The notes below the pieces were generated by a model. It saw nothing but the letters and a program-made list of their open reading frames with translations. It had not been told where the DNA came from and searched no databases. Shown here piece after piece: positions 24,160-36,660 of a stretch of DNA of 64,000 nucleotides (position 1 is its first letter; the number at the start of each line of letters is the position of its first letter). Source of the stretch: Cinchona pubescens. Its lineage: Eukaryota > Streptophyta > Magnoliopsida > Gentianales > Rubiaceae. The translations under genes and the position numbers were made by a program. Location: NCBI GenBank assembly GCA_025175665.1, contig JANKKI010000562.1, forward strand, positions 62,001 to 126,000, in the 5' to 3' direction.

Positions 24160-24830
24160 AATCAATATTTCACCGAACTTCTGTCATTTGTTATAACTTC
24201 AAATTCAAGAAATACTAGGGAACCGGTTTCTTCCATTATATATCCATTCACTTTGTCTTCTTGAACTGATTTTTCACCCATTGGTAGAGTTGTTGGAGTC
24301 CAATGTTTTTCACCATTTACCATTCCTTGAATCTTAGTAAGTTGGTCTTGTAACTGATTATTGGATATGGCTTGCTCGTCTCGGAGTCTATCCATTTCTT
24401 CTTGAAGCCGAGCAAGTGTTTCTCGTTCTTTGTCCATGACTTCTCAAAATTGAGCCATTTCTTCTCAGAGTTAGGCCATTTCTTCTTGGTATTGGGCGTG
24501 TTCTTCTTAGAGTTAGGGTATTCTTTGAAGTAACATCCTCCGTTCTATTGATTTTGTGTCATCATATTCTTGAATTAGTGGGTGAAAAAATTGGGGTTCT
24601 ATTGGTTCATTTAAAGGCTCTTGACGTGAAAGGAAAGGATAGGAATTCTCATGGTAGCTCTCATAAGGATGTGAATGGCTTGACCATCCCATTTGGTAGT
24701 CTAAAGGGTAGAAAGAGTAATCAAAACAAGAATCATACTCATTGGGTATGTCTCCATTATCATAATCAGAATGATAATTTCCTTAGTATACATTATTTCA
24801 ATTTGGTCCTTGCATGATCTTGAATCAACA
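24160..24830 (-). pseudogene. Retroelement gag-like coiled-coil fragment
   Basis: An open minus-strand frame (24,437-24,162) encodes a charged helix beginning MDKERETLARLQEEMDRLRD. Upstream on the same strand the text is rich in Tyr, Ser, Pro and His (HPYESYHENSYPFLS) with repeated EEMAQ-like units broken by stops. Such composition is common in gypsy gag regions. It lies just inside the 5' LTR piece of the minus-strand element, so it is probably its gag. I cannot name a domain. Confidence 0.4.
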
Positions 24831-24929
24831 AACAACACAAATATAAACAAGGAAAAGAACTAAAACACACAAACAAGAAAATTAGGAAAGTTTAGACTAT
24901 TAGCTATCCATCAACAAGAACATAAGAGC

Positions 24930-25102
24930 AACTAACATAATAAAAACACTAAACATTAAAAATACTAAATTGATACAACTAACACATTTTAGAACGTAAG
25001 AGCAAAAGTTGACAAAAACTACACTTAAAACCTAAAAATGTTTGAAACTAAGACAAAATACTCAAATTTAGAATATATATAACTCTAGTTTCCAGAGTTA
25101 TC
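24930..25102 (-). repeat. Truncated 5' LTR piece of the minus-strand element
   Basis: About 170 bp match 12,390-12,576 in the same orientation and end at the same TGATAAC terminus (minus strand, 25,102). The remaining ~1.4 kb of the LTR is missing here. The flanks of the two outer termini do not form a target-site duplication. Confidence 0.7.
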
Positions 25103-28100
25103 ACCCTTTCAATATATATTTATCATCAAGAGACTGTTCTATTCAACTAGCAAAATAAATTTACGCTAAGGAATAGAACTATGGGATGTGTTTGGAAAAT
25201 TTACAAGAAGCTCAAGAATATTATATGATGTCCCTCTGCAGCCAAACCCTGGTTGCAAATAGAGGAAGTAGCTCATAATTGAGAATGAGCATCGAGCACC
25301 TAGAACTTTCAAGAAAGATGGTGATGTCAAAGAAGAGCCAAAACTGCTTGAAGGAACTGCGAAGCTACAGAGTGATATTTATTGAAGAAGTTTCTTTCAA
25401 TCTAAAGCACTACTTCGGTCTTATCTGTCTCTTATGCTCATCTAGATGTCTATTGAGACTCAAAACCAATTTGTTAAGACTACTCTCGAGTTGGTTGACA
25501 TCTTCGCGTGATGACCTGTCAGTATGTCTGACATTCTTAGAGATATAATTGAGCGCAAACTGGGTATTGATCCGGCCTACAAGCCGGTGAAGCAGAAGAA
25601 AAGACTTTTTGGACCTGAACGAAGCATGGTAATTGAAAACGAAGTAGACAAGCTGCTGGCTGTGCAAATTGTACGAGAAGTTTTGTATCTCATATGACTT
25701 GCTAATCCTATTCTTGTAAGAAAGTCAGACCAAAAGATAGTTATACTTTGTTTTGGATCAATATCGTAGTCGATGCACCATTGAGCTTTAATGATAGGTC
25801 ATTTTTAGATGCCTATAAAGGCTATCACTAGATTTTCCTCAGCAAAGAAGATGAGGAGAAAACTACTTTTATCACTAACAAAGGTATCTATTTTTATTAG
25901 ACCATGCCATTCGGACTAAAAAGTTCTAGAGCAACTTACCAATGACTGATAAATAAATTGATCAAACACAAAATTGAGAGAAATAGGAAGTATCTATTCA
26001 TGACATGACAATTAAAAGTCAAACCCATAAAGATACTATCCCCGATCTATGAGAGGTTTTACGATCATGAGAAATGAACCTCAGGCTCAATCCTCTAAAA
26101 TGTATTTTCAGGGTCCTCCTAAGAAAGTTTTGGGGTTCATCGTATCGCAAAGAGGCATTGAGGTGAATCCAAAAAATGTGCAAGTGATACTGGACATGAA
26201 ATCCCCTACATCGGTCAAAGAAGTTCAGTGTCTTACTAGTAGAATGACCGCCCTGAACAAATTCTTATCAAAATTAGCCAACAGGGCCTACCAGATTCTT
26301 CCAGAATATCAAAGGGGCAAAAGATTTTAATGGACCAAACTTTTGCAGCAAATATCTGAGCTTGACCGCCCTAAAGAATGGCGAATTTTATTTCTATCTG
26401 TTTGATCCGATAAGGCCGTAAACACGATCCTAGTGTCTAAAGAAGGAAAGATCCAAAACCAATATACTTCGTCGGACATATTGATTAGGTTTTGCCTTTA
26501 ATGAACAACGATATAGAAAATGTGGCTTTATCTCTTATGGAGGCAACATCCCAGTTAAGACCTTACTTTAAGAGCCATGAGATCGTGTATACACTAAATT
26601 TCCCTTAAAGACTATGTTGGGAAAACCAAATGTCTCGAGAATAATGTTGAAATGGTCAGTCATCCTCCTCGAATATAACATCAAATTTCAACCATGACCT
26701 ACAATAAAAGCCAAGGTACTTGCAAACTTCCTTGTCGAAAACTCCTTTAAATCAACCATGAAAGAAAAGTTGTTGCAAGTAATTGACAAACTAGATAAGT
26801 AGATTACAGGAGAACTACCTGATCTGGAAATTGCATGTAGACAGAGATTTATGTAAATCTAGATCAAGAGAAGGAATAATTATCCGATCCCCTGAATGTG
26901 ATTATTTCACCTATGCCCTACATTTTGAATTCAAGGCCACCAACAACGAAGTAAAATATGAAGTTGTCATAACAGGGATAAAAATCGCATGATGCTAGAA
27001 GGAAAAAGCCTCCTGATCAATATTGAATCCAAATTGGTAGTTAATCAGATCCTGGGGAATTTTGGAACTCGTGGGGTGATCCTACAAAAATACCTCCATA
27101 AGATCAAACAACTAAAACAATATTTAAGGAGGTAGGGTTTGTCAAAATTCCACGAGTCAAAAAATATGAATGCAAGCGTGCTATTGAAGCTGGCCTTGGC
27201 TATTACTCTCATTTGACAGAAGAGATGCTTGTTGAAATATGAACCAAAGATCGATTGACTAGGTAAAGGTTACGGAAATATAAGATGACTTGAATTTGGA
27301 AACACAACACATTCGAGCTGAATTAAATCACGCTAATATTGGACTATTTAAACCATAGAATTCTGCCTGAAGATCGAACCCTAGGTCAAAGACTACAACT
27401 CCGAGCAATGAAATATGAAGTGCACCAGGGAATCCTATACAGAAATTCATATTTTTCTCCTCTACTCCGATGCTTAACGCCAGAGAAAAAATGTATGTGC
27501 TTTACAAAATACATGAAGGTATTTGCGAGAGTCATGTAGAGGCTCAGAACCTTTTCCAAAAAGCCCTTAATAGGCTACTGCTGGTCCACCATGCATAATG
27601 ATGTGCATCTAGCAGTGATCTACTATCATAAATGTCAGATCCACGCTTCAGTTCCACATAAACCAACTACTGACCTATATCCTATTATCTGTTCTTGGCT
27701 ATTTTAACAATGGGTAATTGACATATTCAAATCCTTGCCAAAAGGAACTGGAAATTACAAATATGTGACTGTAGCTATTGATTATTTTTTGAAATTGGTA
27801 GAGGCTGAGCCACTAAGATCTACTATCTGGAAAGAGTGTCAAAAAATTCTTCTTGAAGAATATCAATTGCCGATACGACGTCCCTTATATACTCATCTCG
27901 GACAATGGCACCCAATTTGTGGAAAATCTGTTCAAATCCTTCAGTGAAGAATGCAAATTCGTATGCATACTACTTCTGTAGGTCATCCCCAACTAACAAA
28001 AAAAGAGAAGTGTCCAACAGAATGCTATTAACAAGGCTAAAACTAGGCTCGATCATGCCAAGGGGAACTGGATCGAAGAACTCCCAAGTATTCTAAGGTC

Positions 28101-28420
28101 CTACCAAACCACACAACGAACAACCAATGGAATGACCCCCTTCGATCTAGTTTTTGGAGTTGAAGTTGTCATATCCCCAGAAATTGGAGTTCACCCAAGT
28201 GGATACAAAATGTGAATCAAGCTGACAATGATGAAGCAAGGCTGATCAATCTGATCTCTTAGAGGAACAAAGGCTAGTAGTATCTATTCGAGAAGCAAAT
28301 TATAAATAGAGAATAAGCATATACTATCACTATTTATGGGAACAATAATAGATCGGGTTACTACAAGTTGGCTAACCTTTAGGGAGGAGTATTCCCTGAA
28401 TGTGGAATGTTACTAACTTA
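25103..28420 (+). mobile_element. Ty3/gypsy (Tat-like) pol remnant: RT, RNase H, integrase
   Basis: Broken frames in the order expected of gypsy pol. RT is seen at 25,810-25,985 (FLDAYKGYH, KEDEEKTTFITNKG, TMPFGLKSS). The YVDD catalytic motif is lost, reading YLFMT near 25,990. An RT/RNase H junction (VLGFIVSQRGIEVNP) lies near 26,130-26,320. The integrase region includes LPKGTGNYKYVTVAIDYFLK near 27,735 and RTTNGMTPFDLVFGVEVV near 28,110, with a C-terminal KLANL-like tail at 28,355. Stops and frameshifts are frequent, so the copy is inactive. It probably belongs with the gag-protease at 9.6-10.96 kb. Confidence 0.85.
25425..25462. other. Mate-pair junction adapter-like sequence
   Basis: The 38-base Nextera junction (one 19-mer mosaic end followed by its reverse complement) is matched along its length with about five differences. 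It lies in the Tat-like pol region. Confidence 0.75.
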
Positions 28421-29459
28421 AAAAAGTACGATATCAAAAATTAATCAATCTATTTGCACGATTAACATCTGTACTCGGAATTTATACATAAAATTTGAAG
28501 TTTACATAAGCACATATACAAAAATGTTGGACTATTACAAAAAGTAGACCTATGTCCTCTACTACACGACGGCACTTTGACTATCGGCCTCTAGATCACC
28601 CTCCGACTCTTTTTCTTCTTCCACTAACACTGCTCAAAATAGGTAAGGGTGTTCAAAATAACGCATTGATCAAAAAAATTGATAGAATTGGTCCATTTTG
28701 AACTTAAAAAAAGGCTATCCGAACCGAATAACTTACTTTTAGGATAGCCAGAAGATTTGAATATGGCCAGAAGATTCGAGAGTGAGAGACTATAGCCTAA
28801 AAGTAAGTTTTTTTTTTTAACAAATTGGTATCTATTTATGGCTAAGCTTTTTTATTAATGCTTAAAGTAGATTTTTTTTTTGTTTTTGTTTTTTATATTC
28901 ATATGCATAAATAAATGTTTTTGTCTAAAGGGATATTTGTTCATTTAAGGGATATAATTTTTTGGAAAAGGGATTTTGTAAAATTAAAAAAATGTCTCTT
29001 TAGTACACATAAGATAACATAAGAACAGTTGATATTGATTTATTCTCTAATTGTTGATTGATAATTTATTGTAATCCTTAAAAGTGTTGTGTTTTTGCAT
29101 GATAGAAAATGAAGGGGAAATGTTGTTGGTTTAGCCATTATTCTAACTATGGACTGTACCATGATTTTGATATCATTATATGACAGTTGTTAGAATTTAT
29201 GATATTATTTTCCAATATATCAATCAAGCTTGACTATGGACTCTTAATTGATTATAATTTTTTCTCTTATTCACATGTCAAGTATGGGAGACAACACAAA
29301 CATCACAACAGATAGTCCATGTCCAAATCTTTCGAGTTTAGTTAATATATCTCTACCATAGAGCAAAGTAGGTAAAGGCAAAGTAGTTATTCCTTCTTTA
29401 CCTCCGAAGGACTCTGAGGCAACTACTACTACTGGTAGTAAAGTTAGATTTTGAGTATG

Positions 29460-30930
29460 GGAGAATTTGAAAAAATTCCATGTGAAGACAAAAGTAACCA
29501 AAAGGCTACATATAATCATTGTGGTGAACTTTACTATAATTGGTTGTCCGTGTAAAAGTGGTACTAGTTCTTTAAGTAATCATTATGGTAGGTGCAAGAA
29601 GGTTCTATTCAATCAAATAGATAAAAAAATAGAAAATTTTAGAGTTCAAAGATCGAGAGAATGGAGATGGAAAAGTCATCACCACACACATTTTTTATCT
29701 AGAAAAATGTAGAAAGCACTTGTTAGAATGATAATATTGGATGAGTTGCCTTTTAAATTTGTAGATAGAGAGGGATTTAAGCAGTTTTGTCAAGAATTAT
29801 AGCCAAGGTTTAAACTTCCTTCACGTCGAACTCTCACTAGAGATTCTTATACAATGTTAGATAGATGAGAAGAAAAATATGAAGGATTTCTATAAACAAT
29901 TGTGTATCATGTGTTAGTCTCACTGCAGATACATGGGTTCAATTCAAAATTTGAATTATAAAAATATGACTTGCTCATTTATTGATGATAGTTGGACTTT
30001 GCACAAAAAGGTAATAAATTTCTGCCTTATTACTAATAAATCAATAGCTACACCAACTAGAGCTTAAAGGTTTCCATCTTGTATTGATAAGAAAGATTTG
30101 ATAGTAAAAACGGTGTTTGTTTTGATGTTGAAACTAGGTGAAATTTCTACTTATTCTTGACGTCAAGAATCAGCTATCAAATTTCAAAAAAAAAAAATTG
30201 AATTACTAGAGACTGTAGATGGCAAGTATATAGAGGAGTTAACTCCTAATATAAATACTATTAGAAATTAGGAGGGAGAAAGGGATTGGAAGTGTACCAG
30301 ATAAAAGGGATTCTAGAATTAGAAGGTTGCCTAGTGAATTTGATTGGGATTATGCTCACAATTTGATACCCTTTTTAAGGTTTTCTATGACACTACAGTG
30401 AGACTATCAGGTTCACTTTATATTACTGGAAATCAGTACAAGGTGGAAATTTATGCTACTGGATTTTTCCTTACTAGATTAATGGAAGGCAATGGTGAGA
30501 ATTAAATAGCCATGGCTTTGAGAATGAAAAAGAAGCATGATAAATATTAGGCTAATATTGACAAATTCAATGTATTGATTTTTATTGTTGCTATTGTTGA
30601 CCCACGCTTTAAATTGCAATATGTTCATTGCGTTATTGAGAGGACATACACTGTTGAAAGTTCTCGTTTGTTGAAAGAAAAGGTGAATACGGTCTTGAAA
30701 AACATGTTCGATATTTACAATACAAAATCACCTCCTAAGGTGGTAAATCTGACTCAAGTTGTTGAAGTGAATAATAATGTAATTAATCCCTTGTTGTCTC
30801 TTATACACATCTGTCTGTGTATACACATCTAGATGTGCATTGATGATTGGATGCTTAACAAGCCATGAATCTCTTTATTTGGAAGAACTCTGAGCAGAAA
30901 TTGAAGAAATAGACTCTGGTAATCCCATTC
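29460..30930 (+). pseudogene. hAT (RICESLEEPER-type) transposase
   Basis: Cut-and-paste transposase relic in several frames. It has a BED zinc-finger region (NHCGELYYN, then GTSSLSNHYGRC). Next come MIILDELPFKFVDREGFKQF (29,727-), SLTADTW, and PSEFDWDYAHNL. A DUF4413-like segment follows, FIVAIVDPRFKLQYVHCVIE (30,584-). The C-terminal dimerisation domain expected after PPKVV is missing. At that point lie 43 bases of Nextera adapter-like sequence (30,795-30,837), followed directly by a family-like tail (LEEL.AEIEEIDSG). Stops and frameshifts make it non-functional as read. Confidence 0.85.
30795..30837. other. Nextera adapter remnant in the hAT transposase
   Basis: It begins with 18 exact bases of the mosaic end (TGTCTCTTATACACATCT) and continues with a second, scrambled TATACACATCTAGATGTG. 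Transposase coding sequence breaks off here. Confidence 0.92.
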
Positions 30931-31543
30931 TTGTTATATACGTCTTATTTGATGTGTGACTTATTTGCAATTGACACTATTAATTCCTAATTATATTTCT
31001 CAAAAACTTGCAGAACTAGAAAGCTTAACTGATAAGCATCTCGCAGTGGTCAATGTTGAAGACTAAGAACACAAGAATTTGACTCTCTATTTGTAACTTT
31101 ATGTTTTTGTGTAGTTTGTTGTTGGAATATGTACTTAAAGACTTTAAGCTTGGGTTGTTTTTTTTTTTTTTTTTTTGGGTCTACAAGTAAGGGACAGAGT
31201 AAACTGCAATAGACATGCATTTACTTGCTGTAGACTTGTAGTGTTCATGTGGACTTATGTTTTAATCTTAATAGTTTGAAACTGTTAAAACCTTTATTAT
31301 TTCTCAGTGAATTGGATAGTTACTGTCTTACTGGATATTAAATGAAAGTAAGAGTTTTTTTTGCCACACAAGATTGGGTATCTGCAGGTCCTAAACCATG
31401 GCAATCTGGCAATTAGATGAGCAGTTACCCAAATTTTGTGGACCGAATATGGTTCAGATTTTCGGTAAACCGTAGGATCAGTTTGGATCACTCTACATGC
31501 TCACGGACCGGGTACCCGATCTATGAACACCCCTACAAATAGG

Positions 31544-33895
31544 TCCTCGCAGACCAAGGTTTCATGATTATACGACCTAGATCAGTGACCAACTCTATTG
31601 ATATATCTGGGTCGTATTTTTTATGGATTCAAAGTTTAGAGGGTGATTCGGTTATTTGGCTGCAACATCTTTCAAGGCATCTTTGTAGGCTAGACGACCC
31701 ACATTAAAACAAAAGGTTGCAAGATTGTCCTTTAAGGCTTTCGAAGAAAGGAACATGTTTACATTGTTCGCTACAGATTTGCCTAAATGACTCCTAGCTC
31801 GATCTTAAACTCTTCAACGTTAGACTTGCTTTTATTTAACTCTTCTTGCTTCAAGTTAAGGTCCTCGGCAAGTTGATGAGTTTCTCTCTTCACCTTCTCA
31901 ACCTTGGCGGTATGCTTGCTCTCCATTTTAACCAACAGAGAAAAGTCTCTTACCAATTTTTGCTACATTTCAGGCAGTGTTGCCTTCTTCTCATCCATTA
32001 GTCTCTTTATTAAGGCAACCTCAAAGGCCACCTTTCTTCCTTCTGATCATAAAACCGTCCATTCTTGAGAGCGAGCATACCTTTTCAGATGAGAGGAAGT
32101 GATGATGGCCCTTTATGCTGGTGTTTCCAAGCTGCGCAATAGAAGTAAGACATTATAGCTACTAATTCAAAAGTCTGCTTGTAAAATTTATTTCAAGTTA
32201 CACTTACCGTGTTGTATGACTGGTTCATCTCAAACTGTAACTATTCGTGTGTTTGTTCAGAAACATACACTTGGTTCGAAGGCAAGAAGGCGTTTTCTAT
32301 CCAGTCGTTGGCCACTCGACCATGTTGCCCTCTATCATTAATTGTTAAGAACTATTGGGGCATAAAATCTTCTCAGGAAAGCTTCCCGTCTTCAATCTAG
32401 AATTGCCGAACTGATCTGTAAGTCTATGGCAAGGCCTGAGATCTACTCGCTATCTATTCTTCTTTAGGAGTCCAGTCACGAGCTCTTGGGATCATCTATT
32501 TGTTCCAAGAAACATGTACAAAACGCTCGAGATTTGTAAGACCAAGGATAGAAAGACCTACTTGAAACTGGGAGAACAATAGATGAAGCATGGATTAGTG
32601 GCAAGACTGAAAAAGAAGAGGAAGGAAGAGAAGAACCTTTCATCTTACTTTGTTGGGCTTTAACAGGTAGAACAATTGGGGCCGTAGTCCCCAAACCCAA
32701 GGCTACTAACCTAGAAATGGACTTTGCTTTCTTCTAGTGCTGAAGTCTTCCTCTTTGGGAGATGTTCCCGAACCCCAGTATTTTTTATGGGTGTCACAAT
32801 AGTTGCCCAAACCATAATTGATAGCAGTTCAACCGCTTGAGCTAGAGCAAAAGGAAAGCCACTCTTCTTGGCTGCTTCGACTAATAAGGACCCTAGCATT
32901 AGTGCCCTGAGGTTCTCACCCACATTAGAATCAAAGGAAGTGTTATACTTGGGAGAAACAAAGGACAAATCTAAATTGATTAAGAGACAGGTTAACTACT
33001 TACTACCTTTAAATCTAGTAACTGGTCTAAAACCTATAACTCGATCACCCAAAACTAAAAAGCTCTGATCAACTCGTGGAATTTCTTCCTTCAAAATAAA
33101 GAATCACCCTAAACATAACGACTTTCACAACCCTTAAATACCGAATCCCTCAGACTATCAATGGGGTCCTTGTTTAAATCTAGTTCTCTCTAGGACAAAG
33201 CCCAATGGGTCCAGATACTACTCATGTCTTCCTGCTTGAAGAAGAAAAATGACTTCTTCCATCCTCTAATGGAGCTTGGGTAGTCCGCTATCATGCTTGC
33301 CCTGTTGGTGTAGCTCGTGAAGTAACAGAATTTGACCTTCCTACTCTGGGTTAGTTTGTCAAAAATGAAAGTCGCCTTCTATGGCCTTGATGCCCAGATA
33401 CCTATAGGTCAGGCAGAAGGATGTCACAAACTTGATGGTGTTAGAGCCAACTGTGATATGCAGATTCTGAAGTACTTGTATAAGACCTTGAAAATCCTGC
33501 ACAGGGGAAACACAGGCCTTCTTCAAGTATTCCTTATACACCGTCATGAACCCTTCAGGGGTTTATGGGCTCGATCAAATCGAGGCTCGAGGGATCAAAC
33601 CACCACCGTTTCAGGCAAGAAATATGTGGATCTGATTCAACTCAATTGGTCAGAAGATAATGAACTCACGATATCTTGAGTAGAAAGGGTCATATCGATT
33701 AAAGAATAAATAATGAGAGAAGTCTTCCTCTCTATTCTAGAGTTTGTAGGCTATCGACTGCCTCAAGCCACTTAATGTCTCATCTAAATCGACCAATTCA
33801 AAAGCTGGTGAGATAACTGCTTTCCCTTTGTTATCGGTTGAACTATTTGTTGGAATATTCATCTCACCAGGAAAACCAGCCATAGCCTGGAAATT
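31544..33895 (-). pseudogene. Antisense ORF (aORF) of a Tat-like retroelement
   Basis: It reads opposite to the adjoining pol. The start is likely MAGFPGEMNIPTNSSTDNKG at about 33,886. Then follow PLKGFMTVYKEYLKKACVSP and QVLQNLHITVGSNTIKFVTS (33,547-33,359), EEVIFLLQ-like text near 33,250, and a basic/charged region. A long coiled coil ends it (ESKHTAKVEKVKRETHQLAE and EELNKSKSNVEE near 31,800-31,950). This pattern matches the 'putative gypsy type transposon' domain family known as an antisense gene of Tat elements. Stops interrupt it. Its role in the element is not known. Confidence 0.65.
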
Positions 33896-34920
33896 ACTAG
33901 AATAACAAGGAAGAGAATAGAAATATAGATTCCTAAATGAGCACACAAGAGAGAAATAGGTAAGGAGGATAAGAGTGCAAAATGCCTAAGAAAAAAGAGA
34001 TTAGCAAAAATGTCCAAGGAAATGTGAAATGGATATTTATAGTTATAGGCTAAAGGAAAAAATGGTTTAAGTACCGTTGGAATCGGGTCGTGGTCACGAC
34101 CGTCTAGTTCCACATGGAATTGGTAGCATTTTAGGATGAATCAAGTTGGGTTTAACCTATTGGTTAACCCTTGAAAATCGTGTGCCACCAAAACATTTAA
34201 TGTACGCTACTTCCAAGGGTTTGACTTTTCATGAAAATGCCTCTTTGAATTTTAAAAGCGATTCAAAGTAGTCGTATCTAAGTGGTTGATCTCAAAAAGA
34301 AGAGAAGAAAAGGAACGAACCTCCCATGAAACTTGTAAGCGATTTGCACGCCTACAAGACAAATATCAAGTGTCAAAGGCTCTGATCAAGCAAAGATAGA
34401 GGAAAGAATAAGCCCACCGAAGCACTTTAAGTGGCTCGAAAATTCTCATAAAAGTGTACAAAGCACGAATGGTCCACTGGTAGAGGCCTATATAACAGGG
34501 ATTAACCTGCCAAAGAGCTTTAAGCGATTCGAAAATCCTTATAAGTATGCACAAAACATGAAAGGTCCGCCAAAGTGCCTTAAGAGACCTATATGACCTT
34601 CTAATAAAAAAGTACACCTAATCGCATTGGAATATCAGGATAATACCATTAGAAAAACAAGGCAATATGACTTTAGAGATTGATACAAGATCATAATAGA
34701 AGTCACAATCATTTGGAAGATTTCATTAAATAGATCAATGGATACAAATGGTTATATAAAAATAAAGGAAAATGTACAAATGTGTCTAGATAAATGCATA
34801 ACATTTCTACTTCAACATTAAGATAACTACAAATTACCTAATCTAACTGGTAGGTCTCTGGGACTAATCCTCTCCGAGCTACTCTTGAGGCTTATCAGCT
34901 CATACCTCTCATTGTAAAAT
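33896..34920. other. Retroelement-derived non-coding DNA
   Basis: It lies between the antisense ORF and an LTR-like end. It has three imperfect repeats of an AGNACCTATA..GGTCCACT-like theme at about 34,430-34,600 (GTACA AAGCA, TGCACAAAACATGAAAGGTC). I saw no gene. Confidence 0.4.
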
Positions 34921-35006
34921 GTAAGAAAAAAATAATACACAACAACTCGAATTTCACACTCTTACTCTCTAATAAAAAACTTTACTCATTAATTGGTACC
35001 GTCTGT
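34921..35006 (+). repeat. LTR 3' end followed by a primer-binding-site-like sequence
   Basis: About 70 bases (AACAACTCGAATTTCACACT..TTTACTCATT) match 36,952-37,025. They are followed at 34,991 by AATTGGTACCGTCTGTTG. This resembles the ATTGGCGCCGTCTGTGG block that follows the 5' LTR in Tat elements, with substitutions. Confidence 0.5.
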
Positions 35007-35299
35007 TGTGATCTTGGCTTCCTGAATGCTCTTCCCATCTCGGTAATTAGTTTGCGAATGGCTGCCTAATTAAACAAATTAAATGTGTTGGCGTCCAACT
35101 CGAGAGGATAGGAACCGTTTGCACACCTGCTTCAGCGCTTGACCAAAGCCTACCTTAGCACCAGTTCTACAGAACTTAGCTAGGTTATTGCCAAGCCTGT
35201 CAAACACCAGAAAAAGTCGTTTATAAATTTGAGACGCAATTAACTTTTCAACTTCTGGTTTGTCAATCGGGATAGAGAGAATCCAGCCTTTGTTTTCTC

Positions 35300-35760
35300 C
35301 GGTTTAGTCAGAGTTGCTTCCACCGCTGACTGTTTTGACCCAAAGGTCCTTCACAGCCTACTCAACCTCCTCCTCTAACTTTTTTAACTTAGTAGAGTGA
35401 AAGGCCTGCAAGTTGGAGCATCTTTGGGTCTCCTTATTCAACTCTGCTCTAGCTCAGTCATCTCAAGCTTAAGTCTTTTCTTTTCTGCCTCTTGGAGGCG
35501 ATCATTTGCTGAGAATATTTGTTCTTCATTTCTTCCACCTCGCTTCATAGCTGGAGTATCTTCTTATGATTCTCATCTTCTCGAAAAGCCAACTCATAGA
35601 AATAGAGACCACCAATGAACAATTCTCAAAGCTACGCTTGAACTTTATTCTGCCTACGTCGCATCCTTCGTGGGATAGGTAAAGCCCAAAAACTCTAGGG
35701 CATTTTTCATGCAGTATGTGAAGTCATTTTCAGTCAATAACCAGTTTGGGATGAATTTAT
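35300..35760 (-). pseudogene. Second antisense coiled-coil fragment of a Tat-like element
   Basis: The minus strand reads KFIPNWLLTENDFTYCMKNA at about 35,745 and then EEQIFSANDRLQEAEKKRLK near 35,520, a charged coiled coil. It resembles the C-terminal part of the antisense ORF type found at 31.6-33.9 kb, so a second element relic is likely. Confidence 0.5.
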
Positions 35761-36660
35761 CCTTTGCTATAGGGTTCAATACAGCTTTCTGTTTATTAGT
35801 AGAACCTATCGTAGAAAGGGTTTTGATTTAATCGCATCTATTCTGACCTAACATTTTCAACAGGCATTCTTTATTAGATTTCTAGGTGGAGGGGAGGTAC
35901 TCCTTGAATTGGCAAAACTTGTTTTTTTGCCTGACCTGAAGGAGTAAGATTCTTCCTCTTGTGCAAAATTAATTGATTTCCTTCAGTCTGGAGACAAGGG
36001 CAAAACCCAATAGGGATTTGTATAAGAGACAGACTGATGACCCCAATCTACTCAAGGCCCTGACCTTCAGAAACCTGCCCTAGAGTTTTTGGAAGCTACA
36101 AACTGCTAAACCTTATGAGCCTTCTTCACGATGACCTTACAGGAAGCCTCTTCTTGCATTATCAGACCCCAAGGTCAAAATCATCAGCCTGTGCAACTGG
36201 AACATTCACGTTAATGGAATCTTTGTCGAAAACAAAAGCCATATTCAAGGCAAGAGAGAGGAAAAAGATATTTAAAGACGAGGATCTGGTGAAATATGTA
36301 ACGTTAAATGCAAAAATACCCCTTATTAATTGCAGAAATCACAAATGTATAATAAAGGATTCTCTCAAGCTATGAGAATGGATTGTCAAAATAGCCAAAA
36401 GGTGTTTAAGGTAAAAAATGAAAGGTGTTTATTTGCAAGGAAGAAGAAGGGATTCAAAACGGATGTAGGTCAACCTAACCTGGATAGGTCATGGCATTTA
36501 ACCTTAATAAATGAAGGAGTAAAAAGACACGACACTTATTGGGTGCAAGAATTAAGGGCATGGAAAAACTCGCCTAGACACGGTGCACATCGATCCCCAA
36601 CGAAAAATTATCTGATTGACAAGATCTTATTTACAATCGAGCCAACCTCGTCAAGGGAAC
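35761..36660. other. Retroelement interior, no clear domain
   Basis: Open stretches at 36,115-36,692 (plus) have no recognised family. A 14-base exact adapter match ends at 36,032. The end, at CAAGGGAAC, could be a weak polypurine tract before the LTR at 36,661. Confidence 0.4.
36019..36032. other. Nextera mosaic-end remnant
   Basis: The last 14 bases of the mosaic end, TGTATAAGAGACAG, are exact. Confidence 0.8.

Larger units (their letters stand above)
28644..31535 (+). mobile_element. hAT DNA transposon, complete ends, broken transposase
   Basis: The ends are TAAGGGTGTTCA on the left and, on the other strand, TAGGGGTGTTCA on the right. They are flanked by 8-bp duplications AAAATAGG (28,636-28,643) and CAAATAGG (31,536-31,543), which match at 7 of 8. 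Length 2892 bp. This fits hAT rules for TIR and TSD. It lies inside the Tat-like element's 3' region, so it inserted later. Confidence 0.88.

Noticed and set aside
10958..25102. Target-site duplication for the outer minus-strand element
   Set aside because: Flanks TGGGG and CCCTT do not match, so I did not claim a simple insertion.
32972..32982. TAAGAGACAG in the antisense ORF region
   Set aside because: Ten bases only and no junction partner. Not counted as adapter.
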